Below are positions 14,837 through 24,732 of a stretch of 64,000 nucleotides of DNA, piece by piece. The DNA is from DASQZK01 sp963809925 (GTDB lineage Bacteria; Bacteroidota; Bacteroidia; Bacteroidales; GCA-2748055). The stretch covers positions 1-64,000 of the forward strand of contig CAWELH010000008.1 in assembly GCA_963809925.1 (NCBI GenBank), written 5' to 3'. How positions within the stretch are numbered: position 1 is the first letter of the stretch; each line of letters begins with the position of its first letter. The notes beneath the pieces are model-generated. The model saw only the letters and a program-made list of their open reading frames with translations. It had not been told where the DNA came from and ran no database searches. The translations under genes were made by a program, and so were the position numbers.

Positions 14837-15532
14837 ATGAAACCAAAAGGGCACATTTTATTTTACCCATTAATACTGACAGGTTTGCTCATTCTAATTA
14901 CAACTGGTTGTAAGAAAGATGACACTAAACCAAAGGAAGAAACCGTGTACGATATTGATGGTAATGCGTATCATACCGTAACCATTGGAACGCAGGTATG
15001 GATGTCAGAAAATCTAAAAACAACAAGATACCGCGACAGTACTGAAATTCCGAGTGTTACTGACGATACTGCATGGAATAAGCTGACCAGCGGCGCTTAC
15101 TGCGATTTTGAAAACAAACTTTTCAACTCAGTTACCTATGGAAGACTATATAACTGGTTTGCAGTCACAAATCCGCGCAATATATCCCCGGAAGGATGGC
15201 ATGTACCAACGGATGAAGACTGGAATATATTAACGGAATACCTGGGCGGTGATAGCATCGCCGGAGGTAAACTAAAAGAAACCGGTTTAACGCATTGGAA
15301 CAGTCCAAATACAGGTGCTACTAACGAAAGTGAATTTACAGCTCGGCCGGGTGGATTCAGAGGCGGCAATGGCTCTTTCGTTGGCCTTGGGGTTTACGGA
15401 AACTTCTGGAGTTCTACTGTTGAAAATAACACACTCGCATGGGGCCGGTATTTGTATTTTGAAGACAGTAATTTTATCAGAGGTCATGGCAATAAAGCTT
15501 ATGGGTTTTCTATCCGTTGCGTGAAAGATTAA
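14837..15532 (+). CDS. FISUMP-domain lipoprotein
   Basis: 231 residues from the ATG at 14837; a GTG three codons earlier is possible. The lipoprotein signal is LLILITTGCKK, with the Cys near residue 24. The body carries the 'Fibrobacter succinogenes major paralogous domain' pattern: YDIDGNAYHTVTIGTQVWMSENLKTT, GRLYNWFAV, GWHVPTDEDW, GATNESEFTARPGG, FWSSTVEN and SIRCVKD at the very end. These proteins are surface lipoproteins of unknown function, common and multicopy in Bacteroidota. It is complete in length, with no operon partner. Confidence 0.85.
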   Translation: MKPKGHILFYPLILTGLLILITTGCKKDDTKPKEETVYDIDGNAYHTVTIGTQVWMSENLKTTRYRDSTEIPSVTDDTAWNKLTSGAYCDFENKLFNSVTYGRLYNWFAVTNPRNISPEGWHVPTDEDWNILTEYLGGDSIAGGKLKETGLTHWNSPNTGATNESEFTARPGGFRGGNGSFVGLGVYGNFWSSTVENNTLAWGRYLYFEDSNFIRGHGNKAYGFSIRCVKD

Positions 15533-15548
15533 TTTAATTCATCCCCTG

Positions 15549-15672
15549 CTAAAGTCTTGAAGATTTGTATCCGTTTAGTTTTACAATGGCTTTTTTCTTA
15601 CCCCCTCTATCAACAAGACTTTTGTATTTTGAACTGGAATATGTATTCTTTGTGCGAGCTGCTACCCGTCCT
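15549..15672 (-). pseudogene. IS110-type transposase, C-terminal remnant
   Basis: The minus strand reads GRVAARTKNTYSSSKYKSL and VDRGGKKKAIVKLNGYKSSRL-stop, like the C-terminal domain of IS110-family transposases (ARTKNTY...RRGKKKAIVAVAH). Only about 40 residues survive and the usual ending is lost. Confidence 0.5.
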
Positions 15673-15759
15673 ACTTCTCTAAATAATCCACATACGTATT
15701 TATTTCCATGAGGTGTGCGACCACTTTAATTTTTTCCTGCACTTTCATGGCTAACCGTT

Positions 15760-16040
15760 TGTGGATTGGTTTACAAAGGTAACAGGATTACAAAACCAGA
15801 TATTCCGCTGAAAACATATGAAGATTTTAATGCTTTTAAACTTTATTCGATTGATGTAGGATTAATGGCAGCAATGGGAAACATTAACCCAAAAACATTA
15901 CTCGAAGGAAGCGTTATTTTCGAAGCCTTTAAAGGTGCATTGTCAGAACAGTATGTGTTACATCAGCTAAAATCGATGCCTGAAATGTCCATACACTATT
16001 GGTCCGCGGAAAATATTGAAAAACAGGGAGTTTCACTTTT
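15760..16040 (+). pseudogene. DUF4143 AAA-ATPase C-terminal fragment
   Basis: The frame reads CGLVYKGNRITKPDIPLKTY, EDFNAFKLYSIDVGLMAAMG, FEAFKGALSEQYVLHQL and IHYWSAEN. This is the conserved middle of the DUF4143 domain that follows the AAA ATPase part of these proteins. The ATPase half is missing upstream and the frame shifts after WSAENIEK, before the DEXXK-like end. It is a decayed gene with no function expected. The following bases to 16215 contain an open frame without recognisable similarity. Confidence 0.7.
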
Positions 16041-16545
16041 TTACCTTACCATCTTTTATGGTTATCCGTGTTCCTGATTTCATGGTTGAGCTCGTTGGCC
16101 TTACAGTTACCATCCGCTCCATTCAATCTTCTTTATTCACACGGGCAGGGAACAGCCCTGTGGCTTTTTTGAACAGCATAGCCCGGGGCTGTGAAAATTT
16201 CGGCGGAAATTAATACAATAGTCCTGTAACACCGGAGTCTATAAGAATATTTTCTCGCCAATCCGGTTCACCTGATACCCAAGCTTTAGATTTTCTGAAA
16301 TTTAGCCTGTCACCGGGGCCAACTTTATGTAAGATTTATTGTTTGATATTAGCTTCAATAATTTTAAAAAGTAAACAAATGCGCTGGCGTATGTTTTTTC
16401 GAAAATCTTGATAATAAGGAGGCAGTGGTTTATACCAGGAATACCATGTACAGGTATTGCGAATTAAATAGAACAGATGGATAGAACCGGAACCCCAAAG
16501 GATCGAAAATTTCAATTTTAATGAAATTATAAACTAAATCAAACC

Positions 16546-17067
16546 ATGATGAAAACAAATGTTAGATTCGTCAGAATCCTGATAATGGTAATCCTGACAG
16601 GTTCTCTTTTGTCAGCCTGCAAGAAGGATGAAAGCTCCCCGAAAAATATTGTGGGAACATGGACGGCAGGAACCGTTACATACACCACTATGGTTGGGGA
16701 TAAGACCCTTAATCAGTACCTGATCGATAATCTTGGTCTGTCGTCCGTTGAAGCACAACTATATGCTGCCATTTTTGACCAGACGACCAAGCAATCCCTT
16801 TCCGGTACAATTCAGATTAAGTCAGATGGAACATATACATCTACGTTGGGTGGTTCAAATGATACAGGAACATGGAGCCTGAGTCCCGACGGTAAAACAT
16901 TGACGATAGATTCCGATAACGATTCGCCGGTCATATTAAACGTCGTTGATCTTACATCAACTAAACTGCATGTTACCTTTACGGAAACGGATAGTGAGGA
17001 CCTTAATGAAGACGGCACCCCGGAAACATTAACGGTCAATGCAGATATTATTTTCAACAAAGCCTGA
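16546..17067 (+). CDS. Lipocalin-like lipoprotein
   Basis: 173 residues with a lipoprotein signal (ILTGSLLSACKK, lipidated at Cys 25). The mature domain opens with NIVGTWTAGTVTYT and contains the pairs SGTIQIKSDGTYTST and NDTGTWSLSPDGKTLTI. This is the repeating beta-hairpin pattern of small lipocalin-like domains (lipocalin_4/5 type) of Bacteroidota outer-membrane lipoproteins. The ligand is unknown. It is a monocistronic + strand gene. Confidence 0.7.
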   Translation: MMKTNVRFVRILIMVILTGSLLSACKKDESSPKNIVGTWTAGTVTYTTMVGDKTLNQYLIDNLGLSSVEAQLYAAIFDQTTKQSLSGTIQIKSDGTYTSTLGGSNDTGTWSLSPDGKTLTIDSDNDSPVILNVVDLTSTKLHVTFTETDSEDLNEDGTPETLTVNADIIFNKA

Positions 17068-17842
17068 TCGAGGTGAACAGCGTATTAACTGACTAATGTT
17101 TCGCGTTTCAGATTTTCTAGTTTCATTGAGAAATGATGAATCTGGAACGTGAATGAAGCGGATTAGGCGGGTAAACGCGGATTTAATTTTTGAAGCACAT
17201 GCAATACCCAATCGGATTTTCTAGGATGTGTACAAAATGTGTCCCGTTATCCCGTGATTAACATGACGTATTCAAGCCTAATGGCAGGGAAGCGTTCAGG
17301 CAGATTGTCACTCGGTAGCATGGAGTTACTTCCGGGGATGAAAACGTTGTAATTCATCACTCATCAGTAATTTTCAGTTGTAAACTTTTATTTTTGCCAT
17401 ATCAAAGTACAATCCCTTATGACAATAAGAAGCCCGGATTAACCCATTTATTATTCATCAGTGAATGCCCGTAAAGAATAAAATCATATTTAAATTTATT
17501 GATTTGCATCCGCCATTGATTAGGGTATGGAGGACGATATCCTCCAGCGCTGAAGCTTTGGAGGTTGAAACGGGGTTTAGTTAGTGTATCCCGACATTAT
17601 TAAAACGCAATATTCATCATCACTGAATGTTGCATTTTTTTATTTTGAATAACCTTTATATTGTCCTCAAACCATACTTCTTAAAATTTCATTTGAAACA
17701 GGATTTATCTCCGGGATTAATTTTCTTTTATGCGTTTTTAAAACTTGTGTAAACAATGAATAAAAAATGATAAACCCACCCTCCTGTCGATAATTTTGGT
17801 TATTTTGATCTCTCTAACATCCCTTAACTAAAAAGTAACACT
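17068..17842. other. Intergenic region with palindromes and a terminator-like hairpin
   Basis: No gene is seen. It contains GGAGGA-cgata-TCCTCC at 17529-17545, directly overlapped by the GCTGAAGCTT-family palindrome at 17541-17564. At about 17602-17645 is a hairpin (GCAATATTCA against TGAATGTTGC) followed by a run of T, which looks like an intrinsic terminator. Confidence 0.5.
17541..17564 (+). repeat. GCTGAAGCTT-family short palindrome
   Basis: CCTCCAGCGCTGAAGCTTTG followed by GAGG. It has CCTCC/GGAGG ends and the same core as the blocks at 4588 and 7488. Confidence 0.55.
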
Positions 17843-19432
17843 ATGACCAGGATATTCTGCATAATCCGGCTGTTTTTTGCAGCTTTTATTTTGGCAGGTA
17901 CATTGTCCGCCCAGGAGAAATCCGATCATCTGGTGCTTCCGAATCAGGGACAGGCGTCCTGGTGGTCCGGCGTCATCAATCAGGGTGAAACGATGCCCCT
18001 CAAAAATGGTTATCATGCCGATCTAAACGACAATTATGGCAACCAGGTTCAACCCCTCCTCTTGTCTGCAGGGGGAGAAGTGGTCTGGTCGGAACAACCC
18101 TTTGAAATATCCGTACACGGCGACACTCTCGAAGCGACATCTGCTTCGGTTTCGCTGCAATACATCCATCCTGGCACGACCCTGAAGGAAGGTTTCCTGT
18201 ATGCCTCCAAAAACTTCTTCCCGCCCTCGGGAAAAATGCCTGACGAGCTACTGTTCTCAGCTCCCCAATACAACACCTGGATCGAACTAATGTACGACCA
18301 GAACCAGGACGACATTTTGAAGTATGCCCGGAACATCATAGCCAACGGCTTCCCTCCCGGCGTGCTGATGATCGACGACAACTGGCAGGAGGATTACGGA
18401 AAATGGAACTTCCACCCGGGCAGGTTCTCCGATCCGAAAGCGATGATCGACAGCCTCCACAGCATGGGCTTCAAAGTGATGCTTTGGATATGCCCGATGA
18501 TCAGTCCCGACTGCGACGTGTACCGCTCCCTGGAGCAGAAAAATGCTCTGCTAGAGGATGAAAGCGGCCAGCCTGCCCTGGTGCGTTGGTGGAACGGGGC
18601 TAGTGCACTGATCGACCTGACCAAAAACAGCGGACAGAGCTGGTTCAGGGAACAGCTGGACTTTCTTCAGACTACATATAAGGTCGACGGTTTTAAACTC
18701 GATGCAGGCGACTTTGAACACTATAAAAACTGTTATTCCCAATCAAAACCTGTATCGCCCCAGGAACAATGTGAAGCTTATGCCCGTATCGGCCTCGGCT
18801 ACCCGCTGAACGAATACCGCGCCATGTGGAAGATGGGCGGCCAGCCACTGGTGAACCGTCTCCGCGATAAAGCCCATACCTGGAAAGACCTGAATACCCT
18901 CATCCCGGATCTAATGCTCGAAGGCCTGATGGGATACAGCTTTACCTGCCCCGACATGATCGGCGGCGGGGAATTCACTTCCTTCCTCTCTGGTAAAACC
19001 ATCGACCAGGACCTTATCGTCCGCTCTGCCCAGTGTCACGCCCTCATGCCCATGATGCAGTTCTCGGTGGCACCATGGCGGATACTGGATGAAACACACT
19101 TCGAAGCCATAAAAAAAGCCGTGGAAACCAGGAAGGCCTTTACCCCCCTGATCCTCAAACTGGCCCGCGAATCGGCAATAACCGGCGAGCCCATCGTACG
19201 TTCCATGGAGTATGTCTGTCCACACCAGGGCTATGCCGACATCAAAGACCAGTTCTTCCTGGGAAACAACATACTGGTGGCTCCGGTGACGGAACCGAAC
19301 GCGAAAATCCGTAGTGTAGTCCTTCCAAAGGGGATATGGGTTGATCAGACAGGGAAAAAATTCAGGGGAGGAAGAACGGTTGAAGTGGAAGCGGGACTGG
19401 ACAGTCTGCCGTATTTCACAAGGAAAGATTGA
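17843..19432 (+). CDS. GH31 glycoside hydrolase (secreted)
   Basis: 529 residues with an N-terminal signal peptide (IIRLFFAAFILAGTLSAQ, about 1-23). The GH31 barrel begins near residue 140 (YNTWIELMYDQNQDD... GVLMIDDNWQ). The nucleophile is expected at Asp 287 in DGFKLDAGD and the acid/base at about Asp 371 in TCPDMIGGG. The N-terminal beta domain is short and there is no long C-terminal extension, so it is a compact member. It would hydrolyse alpha-linked glycosides or related sugars in the periplasm. It is followed after 101 bases by a sulfatase on the same strand, suggesting action on a sulfated substrate; exact specificity cannot be read. Confidence 0.85.
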   Translation: MTRIFCIIRLFFAAFILAGTLSAQEKSDHLVLPNQGQASWWSGVINQGETMPLKNGYHADLNDNYGNQVQPLLLSAGGEVVWSEQPFEISVHGDTLEATSASVSLQYIHPGTTLKEGFLYASKNFFPPSGKMPDELLFSAPQYNTWIELMYDQNQDDILKYARNIIANGFPPGVLMIDDNWQEDYGKWNFHPGRFSDPKAMIDSLHSMGFKVMLWICPMISPDCDVYRSLEQKNALLEDESGQPALVRWWNGASALIDLTKNSGQSWFREQLDFLQTTYKVDGFKLDAGDFEHYKNCYSQSKPVSPQEQCEAYARIGLGYPLNEYRAMWKMGGQPLVNRLRDKAHTWKDLNTLIPDLMLEGLMGYSFTCPDMIGGGEFTSFLSGKTIDQDLIVRSAQCHALMPMMQFSVAPWRILDETHFEAIKKAVETRKAFTPLILKLARESAITGEPIVRSMEYVCPHQGYADIKDQFFLGNNILVAPVTEPNAKIRSVVLPKGIWVDQTGKKFRGGRTVEVEAGLDSLPYFTRKD

Positions 19433-19533
19433 CACGATGGGATACAGAACCACCGAAGCGGGAAGGAAACGACAGAAACTTTAACTCATGATCATCAGAA
19501 ACCGCTAATCTCAGAAAAGAAATATCATTCGTC

Positions 19534-21111
19534 ATGGAAAACAAGTTCATCGCTAAAAGTCTGCTGCTTGCCTGCTCAGGAAACCTTCTTTTATCCTGTT
19601 CACGGCAATCGCTGCCGGTGCAGCCGAACATTTTATTCTGTATTGCCGACGATCAGTCGTTCCCGCATACCGGCGCCTACGGCTGCGACTGGGTCAAAAC
19701 GCCGAATTTCGATCGGGTTGCGAGTGAGGGCATCCTCTTTATGAATGCCTATACACCCAACGCCAAATGTGCACCGTCGCGGGCCTGCATCATCACCGGC
19801 CGTAATTCATGGCAGCTGGAGGAAGCAGCGAACCACGTCTGCTATTTTCCGGCAAAATTCAAAACCTATGCAGAGGTATTGAAGGAAGAGGGATATTTTA
19901 CCGGCTATACGGCAAAAGGATGGGCCCCCGGAAATCCCGGCATGGTGGATGGCAAATCACGAGAACTACTTGGGACGAAATTCGACAGTATCCGGACAGA
20001 TCCTCCCACACCGAACATATCCAGCGAGGACTATGCTGCGAACTTCGAAGCTTTTCTCGATGCAAACCGTGAGAGTAAACCCTTCTGTTTCTGGTATGGC
20101 TGCCGCGAACCCCACCGTGCCTATCAATACCGCTCGGGGATTGAGAAAGGCGGCAAAGCTGTTTCAGATGTCGACCATGTTTTTGCTTTCTGGCCGGATA
20201 ACGACACCATCCGTACAGATATGCTGGATTATGCGTACGAGATCGAATATTTTGATACGCAGCTGGGGAAAATGCTGAAGATGCTGGAAGACCGGGGACT
20301 TCTCGACAATACACTCATCATCGTAACCGCCGATAACGGCATGCCTTTCCCCCGGGTAAAAGGACAGGAATATGAATACTCAAATCATCTTCCCCTGGCC
20401 ATGATGTGGAAGAAAGGCATTCATAAACCAGGAAGGAAATTTTCAGGTTTTGTGAGCTTTACGGATTTCGCTCCAACCTTCCTCGACCTGGCGGGTACTG
20501 CACCTGATGCCGGCGGGATGCAACCTGTGGAAGGTCGGAGTCTCGTCACGGTCCTGAAGAACGACTCGGATGCAAAAGGAAGGAAATTCATGGTGATCGG
20601 GAAAGAACGGCACGATGTCGGGCGGCCCGACGACCAGGGATACCCCATTCGGGGCATTGTCAAAGACGGCTTCCTTTACCTCCGCAATTTCAAACCCGAC
20701 CGATGGCCCGCCGGAAATCCTGAAACCGGATATCTTAATTGCGACGCTTCGCCAACGAAGACCTGGATCCTAAACGACCGCCGTGCAAAAGGCCATAGTG
20801 AATACTGGAATCTGAGCTTCGCTAAAAAGACGGACGAAGAGCTTTACCAGATTTCCTCCGACCCGGAATGCATGGTCAACCTGGCAGGAAAGGAATATCT
20901 TGGAAAAATAAAATCAGATCTCTCCCGTCAGCTCACCACCGAGCTTGAATCAGAAGGCGATCCCAGAATTCTTGGCAACGGTGACATCTTTGACCTCTAC
21001 CCTTATGCCGAAAAACAATACCGGAATTATTATAACCGGTTTATGTCGGGGGAGAAGATATGGGCCGGGTGGGTGAAACGATCTGACTACGAAGAGGAAG
21101 TGATGGAGTGA
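19534..21111 (+). CDS. S1-family sulfatase
   Basis: 525 residues with a lipoprotein or signal-peptide N-terminus (LLLACSGNLLLSCS). Type I sulfatase motifs are NILFCIADDQ (metal Asp pair, about 32-41), CAPSRACIITGR with Cys 79 to be converted to formylglycine, and the late ADNGMPFPR metal site. The segment after the active site (NSWQLEEAANHVCYFP) recalls N-sulfoglucosamine sulfohydrolase-like S1_8 enzymes, but specificity is uncertain. It removes sulfate esters or sulfamates from sugars in the periplasm and needs a maturase encoded elsewhere. Likely co-transcribed with the GH31 gene. Confidence 0.88.
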   Translation: MENKFIAKSLLLACSGNLLLSCSRQSLPVQPNILFCIADDQSFPHTGAYGCDWVKTPNFDRVASEGILFMNAYTPNAKCAPSRACIITGRNSWQLEEAANHVCYFPAKFKTYAEVLKEEGYFTGYTAKGWAPGNPGMVDGKSRELLGTKFDSIRTDPPTPNISSEDYAANFEAFLDANRESKPFCFWYGCREPHRAYQYRSGIEKGGKAVSDVDHVFAFWPDNDTIRTDMLDYAYEIEYFDTQLGKMLKMLEDRGLLDNTLIIVTADNGMPFPRVKGQEYEYSNHLPLAMMWKKGIHKPGRKFSGFVSFTDFAPTFLDLAGTAPDAGGMQPVEGRSLVTVLKNDSDAKGRKFMVIGKERHDVGRPDDQGYPIRGIVKDGFLYLRNFKPDRWPAGNPETGYLNCDASPTKTWILNDRRAKGHSEYWNLSFAKKTDEELYQISSDPECMVNLAGKEYLGKIKSDLSRQLTTELESEGDPRILGNGDIFDLYPYAEKQYRNYYNRFMSGEKIWAGWVKRSDYEEEVME

Positions 21112-21404
21112 TGGAGTGATGGGGTGATTGGGAGGGGTGATGTACTGAAAACTTCCTCCCTAACTCTCTAAATTTCTAACTCCTTCTCCGCCTCTGCTAC
21201 CCCTGACCCCTGAAAAGGGAAGTCCATCGCACCACCGGTTCCTAAAAACCAACAGTTACCAGGATGTTCTCATAGTATGAAATTCGGCATTCGATATTCG
21301 ACATTCGATATTCGATATTCATTCAACCCTGCTAAACCATGGATATTTATGGGAATCCCTATGTGCTTATTGTTGGCCTTCCAATCACATCCAATCACAA
21401 CCAA

Positions 21405-21448
21405 CCACGGGCAAAACCGTGGCTATTGTTGGGCTACCGCTCTGCGGT
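21405..21448 (+). repeat. Double-hairpin intergenic element, variant copy
   Basis: CCACGG-GCAAAA-CCGTGG, then CTATTGTTGG, then ACCGC-TCT-GCGGT. The 36-kb copies have CCATGG/CCATGG and ATGCC/GGCAT stems around the same linker, so both stems changed in a compensating way. Confidence 0.6.
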
Positions 21449-21789
21449 TCTGTGTATAAACCGGCTTTGCATTTTCTATCGCTCTCTGCCACCTATGGAG
21501 GTATCTTGATTACTAACCTCTTTCTCTCTCCGCCCCGCTACCCCTGACCCTGAAAGGGGAAGGCCACCGCACCACAGGGTCCTATGAACCAACAGTTACC
21601 AATATGTTCTCAGACTACGAAACTCCTCCCTTCGAAATTCGACATTCGTTATTCGATATTCGATATTTATTTAACTTCCTAACTCCTAATACCTCACTCC
21701 CTAACTTCCTAACTTCCTAACTTCCCCGTGTACGCACACAACTCCCGCCTCCCCCAAAAATATTACTCAAAAAACCAACTCCATAATCC

Positions 21790-21809
21790 AATTGTGTACG
21801 CTCACAATT
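21790..21809 (+). promoter_or_regulatory. Candidate operator upstream of the catabolic operon
   Basis: AATTGTG-N6-CACAATT, perfect 7-base inverted arms, 72 bases before the aminotransferase start. It is typical in size for a LacI- or GntR-type repressor site. No such regulator gene is present in the window. Confidence 0.4.
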
Positions 21810-21881
21810 TGCTTTTGTATGATTAAATATCTAAAATTGCATTGGTATTCTGTTTCGCTTTTTATCAATAAACTCAGCATA

Positions 21882-23252
21882 ATGGCCAAATATAACTTGC
21901 AGCCAGTCGAAGTGCCACAGGTCAGCACAAAATACCGGACCATAAAAACCAAACTGCCGGTGCCGGAATCCCTTGCCGTTTTTCAGTCGTTATCCGGATC
22001 GGAACCTGTATCCATGATGGGACAGCCGCCCGTCGTATGGCATAGGGCGGAAGGCTTCCAGGTGTACGACAAATGGGGGAACAAATGGCTCGACTGGTCC
22101 TCCGGGGTGCTGATCACCAATGCCGGGCACGGACGGAAAGAAATTATCGGGGCAATGAGGAAATTGCTCGATCAGGAGCTTATCTCTACCTACGTTTTTG
22201 TTCATGAGAAACGCGCCGAGCTGACGAAGATGCTTCAGTCAATATCTCCCGATCCGTCAAGCTACAGCGTATTCCTGCTCAGTACCGGAAGCGAGGCAAC
22301 AGAAAATTGCATCAAGCTGGCAAGGACCTACGCCGTGCAAAAACACGGTCCGTCAAAGAAATACGTCGTCTCCTTCAAAAATGCTTTCCATGGACGAACA
22401 TTGGGTGCGCAGCTCGCCGGAGGCATGGACAAGCTGAAAACCTGGATCGTGGATGAAGGAAAGACCTTTATCCAGGTCCCCTTCCCCGACGGATACAAAA
22501 CCGAAGATACCTCCTTCGACCTCTTCCTGAAAAGCATAAAGGAACAAGGCGTTGCGCCCGACGAAATTGCCACCGTCATGACCGAGTCATACCAGGGTGT
22601 CGGACCCGATTTTCTGCCGCACGACTATGCAAAGAAACTGGAAGCCTTCTGTCGTGAACATGATATTATAACCATCTTCGATGAGGTGCAATCTGGCTTC
22701 GGAAGAACCGGGAAAATGTTTTGTTACGAACATTATGGCGTAAAACCTGATCTGATCGCCTGCGGAAAGGGCATTTCTTCCTCCCTTCCCCTCTCAGCCG
22801 TCATTGGACGAAAAGACATCATGGACCTGTATGCCCCGGGTTCAATGACCTCAACACACTCCGGCAGTCCCTTACCCGTCGTGGCCGCCATTGAAAGTAT
22901 GAAACTCATTCAAAAGGAGAAGCTGACAGAAAACGCTGCCAGGATGGAAAACGTCCTTATGCCGGGACTTGAACGTATTCAGAAAAAATATCCCTCCGTG
23001 CTTGGCTGCCTTCAGGGCCGGGGACTTGTTGCCGGCATCCAGGTGGTCAGGGAAGGGACAAAGGTACCGGATTCAGAAACCGCTGTAAAGATTAATGAAC
23101 GCTGTTTCCAGAAGGGCCTGCTGATGTTCGCCCCTGTTGGTATTGCCGGAGAATGCCTGAAGATCGCCCCGCCCCTCAATATCACCGAAGATGCAATTCT
23201 GGAGGGGATACAGGTGCTGGAAGAGGCGTGCGATGAAATATTGGCTTCGTAA
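21882..23252 (+). CDS. Class III PLP-dependent aminotransferase
   Basis: 456 residues from the ATG at 21882; a longer frame from 21792 would run through the operator. Fold-type I class III features are STGSEATENCIKLAR (134-148, phosphate binding), NAFHGRTLG (about 167), IFDEVQSGFGRTG with PLP-contacting Asp 267, and CGKGISS with the Schiff-base Lys at 297. It moves an amino group from an omega-amine or amino acid to a keto acid. It heads an eight-gene + strand run with an oxidoreductase, a racemase-like protein, a transporter and an epimerase. That context suggests catabolism of an imported amino compound or sugar-derived acid; the substrate cannot be named. Confidence 0.85.
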   Translation: MAKYNLQPVEVPQVSTKYRTIKTKLPVPESLAVFQSLSGSEPVSMMGQPPVVWHRAEGFQVYDKWGNKWLDWSSGVLITNAGHGRKEIIGAMRKLLDQELISTYVFVHEKRAELTKMLQSISPDPSSYSVFLLSTGSEATENCIKLARTYAVQKHGPSKKYVVSFKNAFHGRTLGAQLAGGMDKLKTWIVDEGKTFIQVPFPDGYKTEDTSFDLFLKSIKEQGVAPDEIATVMTESYQGVGPDFLPHDYAKKLEAFCREHDIITIFDEVQSGFGRTGKMFCYEHYGVKPDLIACGKGISSSLPLSAVIGRKDIMDLYAPGSMTSTHSGSPLPVVAAIESMKLIQKEKLTENAARMENVLMPGLERIQKKYPSVLGCLQGRGLVAGIQVVREGTKVPDSETAVKINERCFQKGLLMFAPVGIAGECLKIAPPLNITEDAILEGIQVLEEACDEILAS

Positions 23253-23359
23253 TTTCACAGGATGTGACGGTGGGATTCTTGTGGCGCGGGATATGTGGCG
23301 ATGCAGCGTAAGTAGTATAACGTTGTGTATTTCGTAGGTTATTATAAACATAGGATATC

Positions 23360-24619
23360 ATGAAAATTGACATCACCATCGTCGGCGGCGGGATGATCAC
23401 CCACGATCTTATCCTGCCTTCCGTATACCATTTGCAGCGAACTGGGATGGCAGGAGATATTAATGTATGCTCGTTGAATTCGGCGCCGTTGAAATTCCTG
23501 AAGAGCTCAGCCGAAATTGTTGATGCGTTCCCCGGACAGGACTTCACCGCTTATCCTGCAGTAACGGAAGCCGAGGAAAACAACTTCCCCGACTTATACA
23601 GGGAGGTCATTGGGACGATGTCGCCCCGCCAGATGGTGATCGTAGCCATGCCCGACCAGTTCCACTACGAGGTGGTGATAGAAGCGCTCAGGCATGATCA
23701 GCATGTGTTGTGTGTCAAGCCACTCGTCCTCAAATATCAGCAAACCGTGGAGATCGAAAAGCTTGCAAGGGAGAAAGGATTATTTGTCGGCATCGAATAC
23801 CATAAGCGATTCGATCGCAGGGCATTGGTTGCGAAGCGCAGTTACGAACTGGGGCAGTTTGGTGAATTTGTGATGGGTGAAGCCAAAATGATCGAACCCT
23901 ATTTTTACCGTTCTTCAAATTTCCAGAACTGGTTTACCTGTGACAAGACCGATCCGTTCGTTTATGTGGGTTGCCACTATGTCGACCTCGTATATTTCAT
24001 CACCGGCCTGAAGCCTGTTGAAGTCTCCGTTTCCGGTATCAAAGGGCGTTTCCCCAATGGGAATGAAGGATATATGTGGGCAAACGGCAGGGTTCGCTTC
24101 GAAAACGGCGCGCTGCTCTCGGTGATCGACGGACTCGGATACCCGGACCAGGGTGCAGGCAGCAACGAGCAGAATCTTGAAATGTTTTTTGAAGGGGACG
24201 GAAAGTCGGGCCTGCTGAAACACGACGATCAGTACAGAGGTGTGGAACACAGCTACCTCGAAGGCATCGGATGTGCAGGTTCCCATTTCAACTATGTGAG
24301 TCCGGACTTTTACCGCCTGGTGCCCTGGGAAGGAAAAGGCTATAAACCCATTGGTTATGGTTTCGAATCGGTGGCAGCATCGGTTACCGCTGCCCATGGC
24401 ATTGAAAATGAGGTCGTATCGCTGGATGAAGCCGTCTCCATAAAGAAAAGGCGGGAATTGATCGCAGCCATCGACCGTAAGGGCATTATTGCCACACCGG
24501 CCAACAGTTACATCAATGAACTGGTGGTAGAAGCAGCTCGGATGTCCATTCTGAGAGATGGAGTACCGGTATCGATCAGTTATGGAGAAAAACCGGAGGT
24601 CAGAGTTAAAACATCCTGA
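23360..24619 (+). CDS. Gfo/Idh/MocA-family oxidoreductase
   Basis: 419 residues, with no signal peptide. The N-terminal Rossmann fold (TIVGGGMITHD, 7-16) binds NAD(P). VLCVKPL carries the family Lys (120) and GCHYVDL (His 206, Asp 209) the second part of the catalytic set. The C-terminal alpha/beta domain follows. Such enzymes reversibly oxidise a hydroxyl of a sugar or cyclitol. It sits 107 bases after the aminotransferase; oxidation followed by transamination would be a natural pair. No upstream terminator is seen between them. The substrate is unknown. Confidence 0.8.
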   Translation: MKIDITIVGGGMITHDLILPSVYHLQRTGMAGDINVCSLNSAPLKFLKSSAEIVDAFPGQDFTAYPAVTEAEENNFPDLYREVIGTMSPRQMVIVAMPDQFHYEVVIEALRHDQHVLCVKPLVLKYQQTVEIEKLAREKGLFVGIEYHKRFDRRALVAKRSYELGQFGEFVMGEAKMIEPYFYRSSNFQNWFTCDKTDPFVYVGCHYVDLVYFITGLKPVEVSVSGIKGRFPNGNEGYMWANGRVRFENGALLSVIDGLGYPDQGAGSNEQNLEMFFEGDGKSGLLKHDDQYRGVEHSYLEGIGCAGSHFNYVSPDFYRLVPWEGKGYKPIGYGFESVAASVTAAHGIENEVVSLDEAVSIKKRRELIAAIDRKGIIATPANSYINELVVEAARMSILRDGVPVSISYGEKPEVRVKTS

Positions 24620-24704
24620 TCAGTGTAATAGCCTTCATCGCTGAACTAAATTTTATTAGTTCGATTATATGTTTGGTTCATGTTACAGCATGAATTCAAC
24701 CTAC

Positions 24705-24712
24705 TAATTTTG
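24705..24712 (+). promoter_or_regulatory. Possible internal -7 promoter element
   Basis: TAATTTTG fits TAnnTTTG and lies 20 bases before the racemase-like gene in a 113-base gap. No TTG at the right distance. It could allow separate expression of the second half of the operon. Confidence 0.3.
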
Positions 24713-24732
24713 ATACACAAGAAAGAATACAT

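Larger units (their letters stand above)
21112..21881. repeat. Repeat-rich intergenic region
   Basis: A direct repeat of roughly 100 bp (about 21185-21290 and 21528-21620) shares GCTACCCCTGACC, TGAAAAGGGAAG, CGCACCAC, and AACCAACAGTTACCA with TGTTCTCA. TTCGATA/TTCGACA runs lie at 21285-21322 and 21638-21668. A double-hairpin element is at 21405-21448. The same components recur at 35.9-36.5 kb. No gene is seen. Confidence 0.6.
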
